From NCBI GenBank assembly GCA_029938515.1, contig JAOZUU010000182.1:1-6121 (forward strand): 6,121 bases of DNA, in the 5' to 3' direction. Under the pieces are notes generated by a model, which did not search any database, had not been told where the DNA came from, and saw only the letters and a program-made list of their open reading frames with translations. Made by a program: the position numbers and the translations under genes. Origin of the DNA: Desulfobacterales bacterium (lineage in GTDB: Bacteria; Desulfobacterota; Desulfobacteria; Desulfobacterales; QNYZ01). How positions within the stretch are numbered: the first letter of the stretch is position 1; every line of letters begins with the position of its first letter. Shown here in pieces: positions 5,786 to 6,121 of this stretch.

Positions 5786-5915
5786 GGAGGAAACCGACCC
5801 GGTGTGCCTTTTGACCACCTGATTGTCGCTATCATTACTCAATCGACCAAATGCAAGAGTTACTTAATACATTTATTCGCAAATATTATTACGTTTTCCG
5901 AAACTTTTTTGTTTA

Positions 5916-5942
5916 ACCGCAGAGTTCGCCGAGACCGCAGAG
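5916..5942. repeat. Three tandem 9-base units, ACCGCAGAG type
   Basis: ACCGCAGAG occurs at 5916-5924 and 5934-5942. The unit between them, TTCGCCGAG, matches 6 of 9 positions, so the block is a 9-base tandem array with a degenerate middle copy. Short arrays of CGCAGAG-like units occur between genes in many bacterial genomes; this one sits in the AT-rich spacer between the YkgJ-like gene and the convergent right-edge gene. It follows a T-run (5905-5910) without a clear stem. Function unknown. Confidence 0.55.
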
Positions 5943-5957
5943 GTCATGATTATTATC

Positions 5958-6121
5958 CTATTTCGATTTGATTTTGCACCGAATGTCGCTCTGCCCGTAA
6001 CAGATTAACAGTCGTGCGTCGTCAGGGGCGTGGGCGGCAAAGTAATCCTCCGTCATTCTGATTTTGCTGAACCAGCAGTAGACAAAGACCACGTCGGCAT
6101 TACACGGCAATTCAAAATAGC
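5958..6121 (-). CDS. C-terminal end of an unidentified protein (enters from the right edge)
   Basis: Reading leftward from the right edge, one frame stays open for 53 codons to a TAG at 5958-5960, while the other minus frames and all plus frames are interrupted. The peptide has a protein-like pattern: a hydrophobic strand (ADVVFVYCWF), an acidic helix-like part (MTEDYFAAHAPDDARLL), a second strand (LLICYGQSD) and a basic end (RCKIKSK). I do not recognise the family. The only ATG inside is at codon 33 and would leave about 20 residues, so the gene must begin outside the window. It is convergent with the YkgJ-like gene, 172 bases apart. A chance open frame of this length is possible, so the call is moderate. 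Confidence 0.5.
   Translation of the reverse strand, partial: YFELPCNADVVFVYCWFSKIRMTEDYFAAHAPDDARLLICYGQSDIRCKIKSK

Noticed and set aside
5786..5830. Terminator after the YkgJ-like gene
   Set aside because: Only 4-bp stems (ACCG/CGGT, GGTG/CACC) can be drawn and there is no T-run next to them.

Overview
The window reads as bacterial chromosomal DNA carrying a phosphothreonine-signalling neighbourhood next to cell-envelope functions. Two FHA proteins (readers of phosphothreonine) sit beside the start of a gene whose first residues look like a Hanks-type Ser/Thr kinase. One FHA protein is fused through a membrane segment to a peptidoglycan lytic transglycosylase. An exported trypsin-like protease and a soluble protein of unknown family complete the group. 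Two membranes are implied: a signal-peptide protease and an MltD-like transglycosylase on a membrane anchor fit a Gram-negative. The mix resembles Desulfobacterota/Myxococcota-type genomes, but this is an impression of style, not a demonstrated taxonomic placement. I see no rRNA, tRNA, CRISPR array, insertion sequence or phage gene.

Layout from left to right. Positions 1-47 (minus): the first 16 codons of a probable Ser/Thr kinase that leaves the window on the left. 48-127: a short spacer with a direct repeat and an inverted repeat. 128-1105 (minus): exported S1-type serine protease. 1106-1336: divergent control region with a promoter candidate and a small palindrome. 1337-2386 (plus): two-FHA, C-terminally membrane-anchored protein. 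2399-3163 (minus): soluble unknown protein, convergent with the FHA gene across 12 bases. 3236-4690 (minus): FHA-TM-lytic transglycosylase. 4691-4891: AT-rich divergent spacer with a good promoter for the transglycosylase gene. 4892-5785 (plus): cysteine-rich YkgJ-like protein in visibly GC-richer DNA. 5786-5957: spacer with a short 9-base tandem repeat. 5958-6121 (minus): the C-terminal end of a gene that enters from the right edge.

How the genes may work together (inference): the kinase would phosphorylate threonines on partners. The FHA domains of the two membrane proteins would bind them on the cytoplasmic face. The fusion would carry that signal across the membrane to a peptidoglycan-cleaving domain in the periplasm, where the exported protease also acts. 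Such kinase/FHA/transglycosylase sets are compatible with assembly of an envelope-spanning machine (Fha proteins serve type VI secretion) or with control of wall remodelling, but no secretion-machine core gene is present here. The YkgJ-like gene and the right-edge gene look unrelated to this set.
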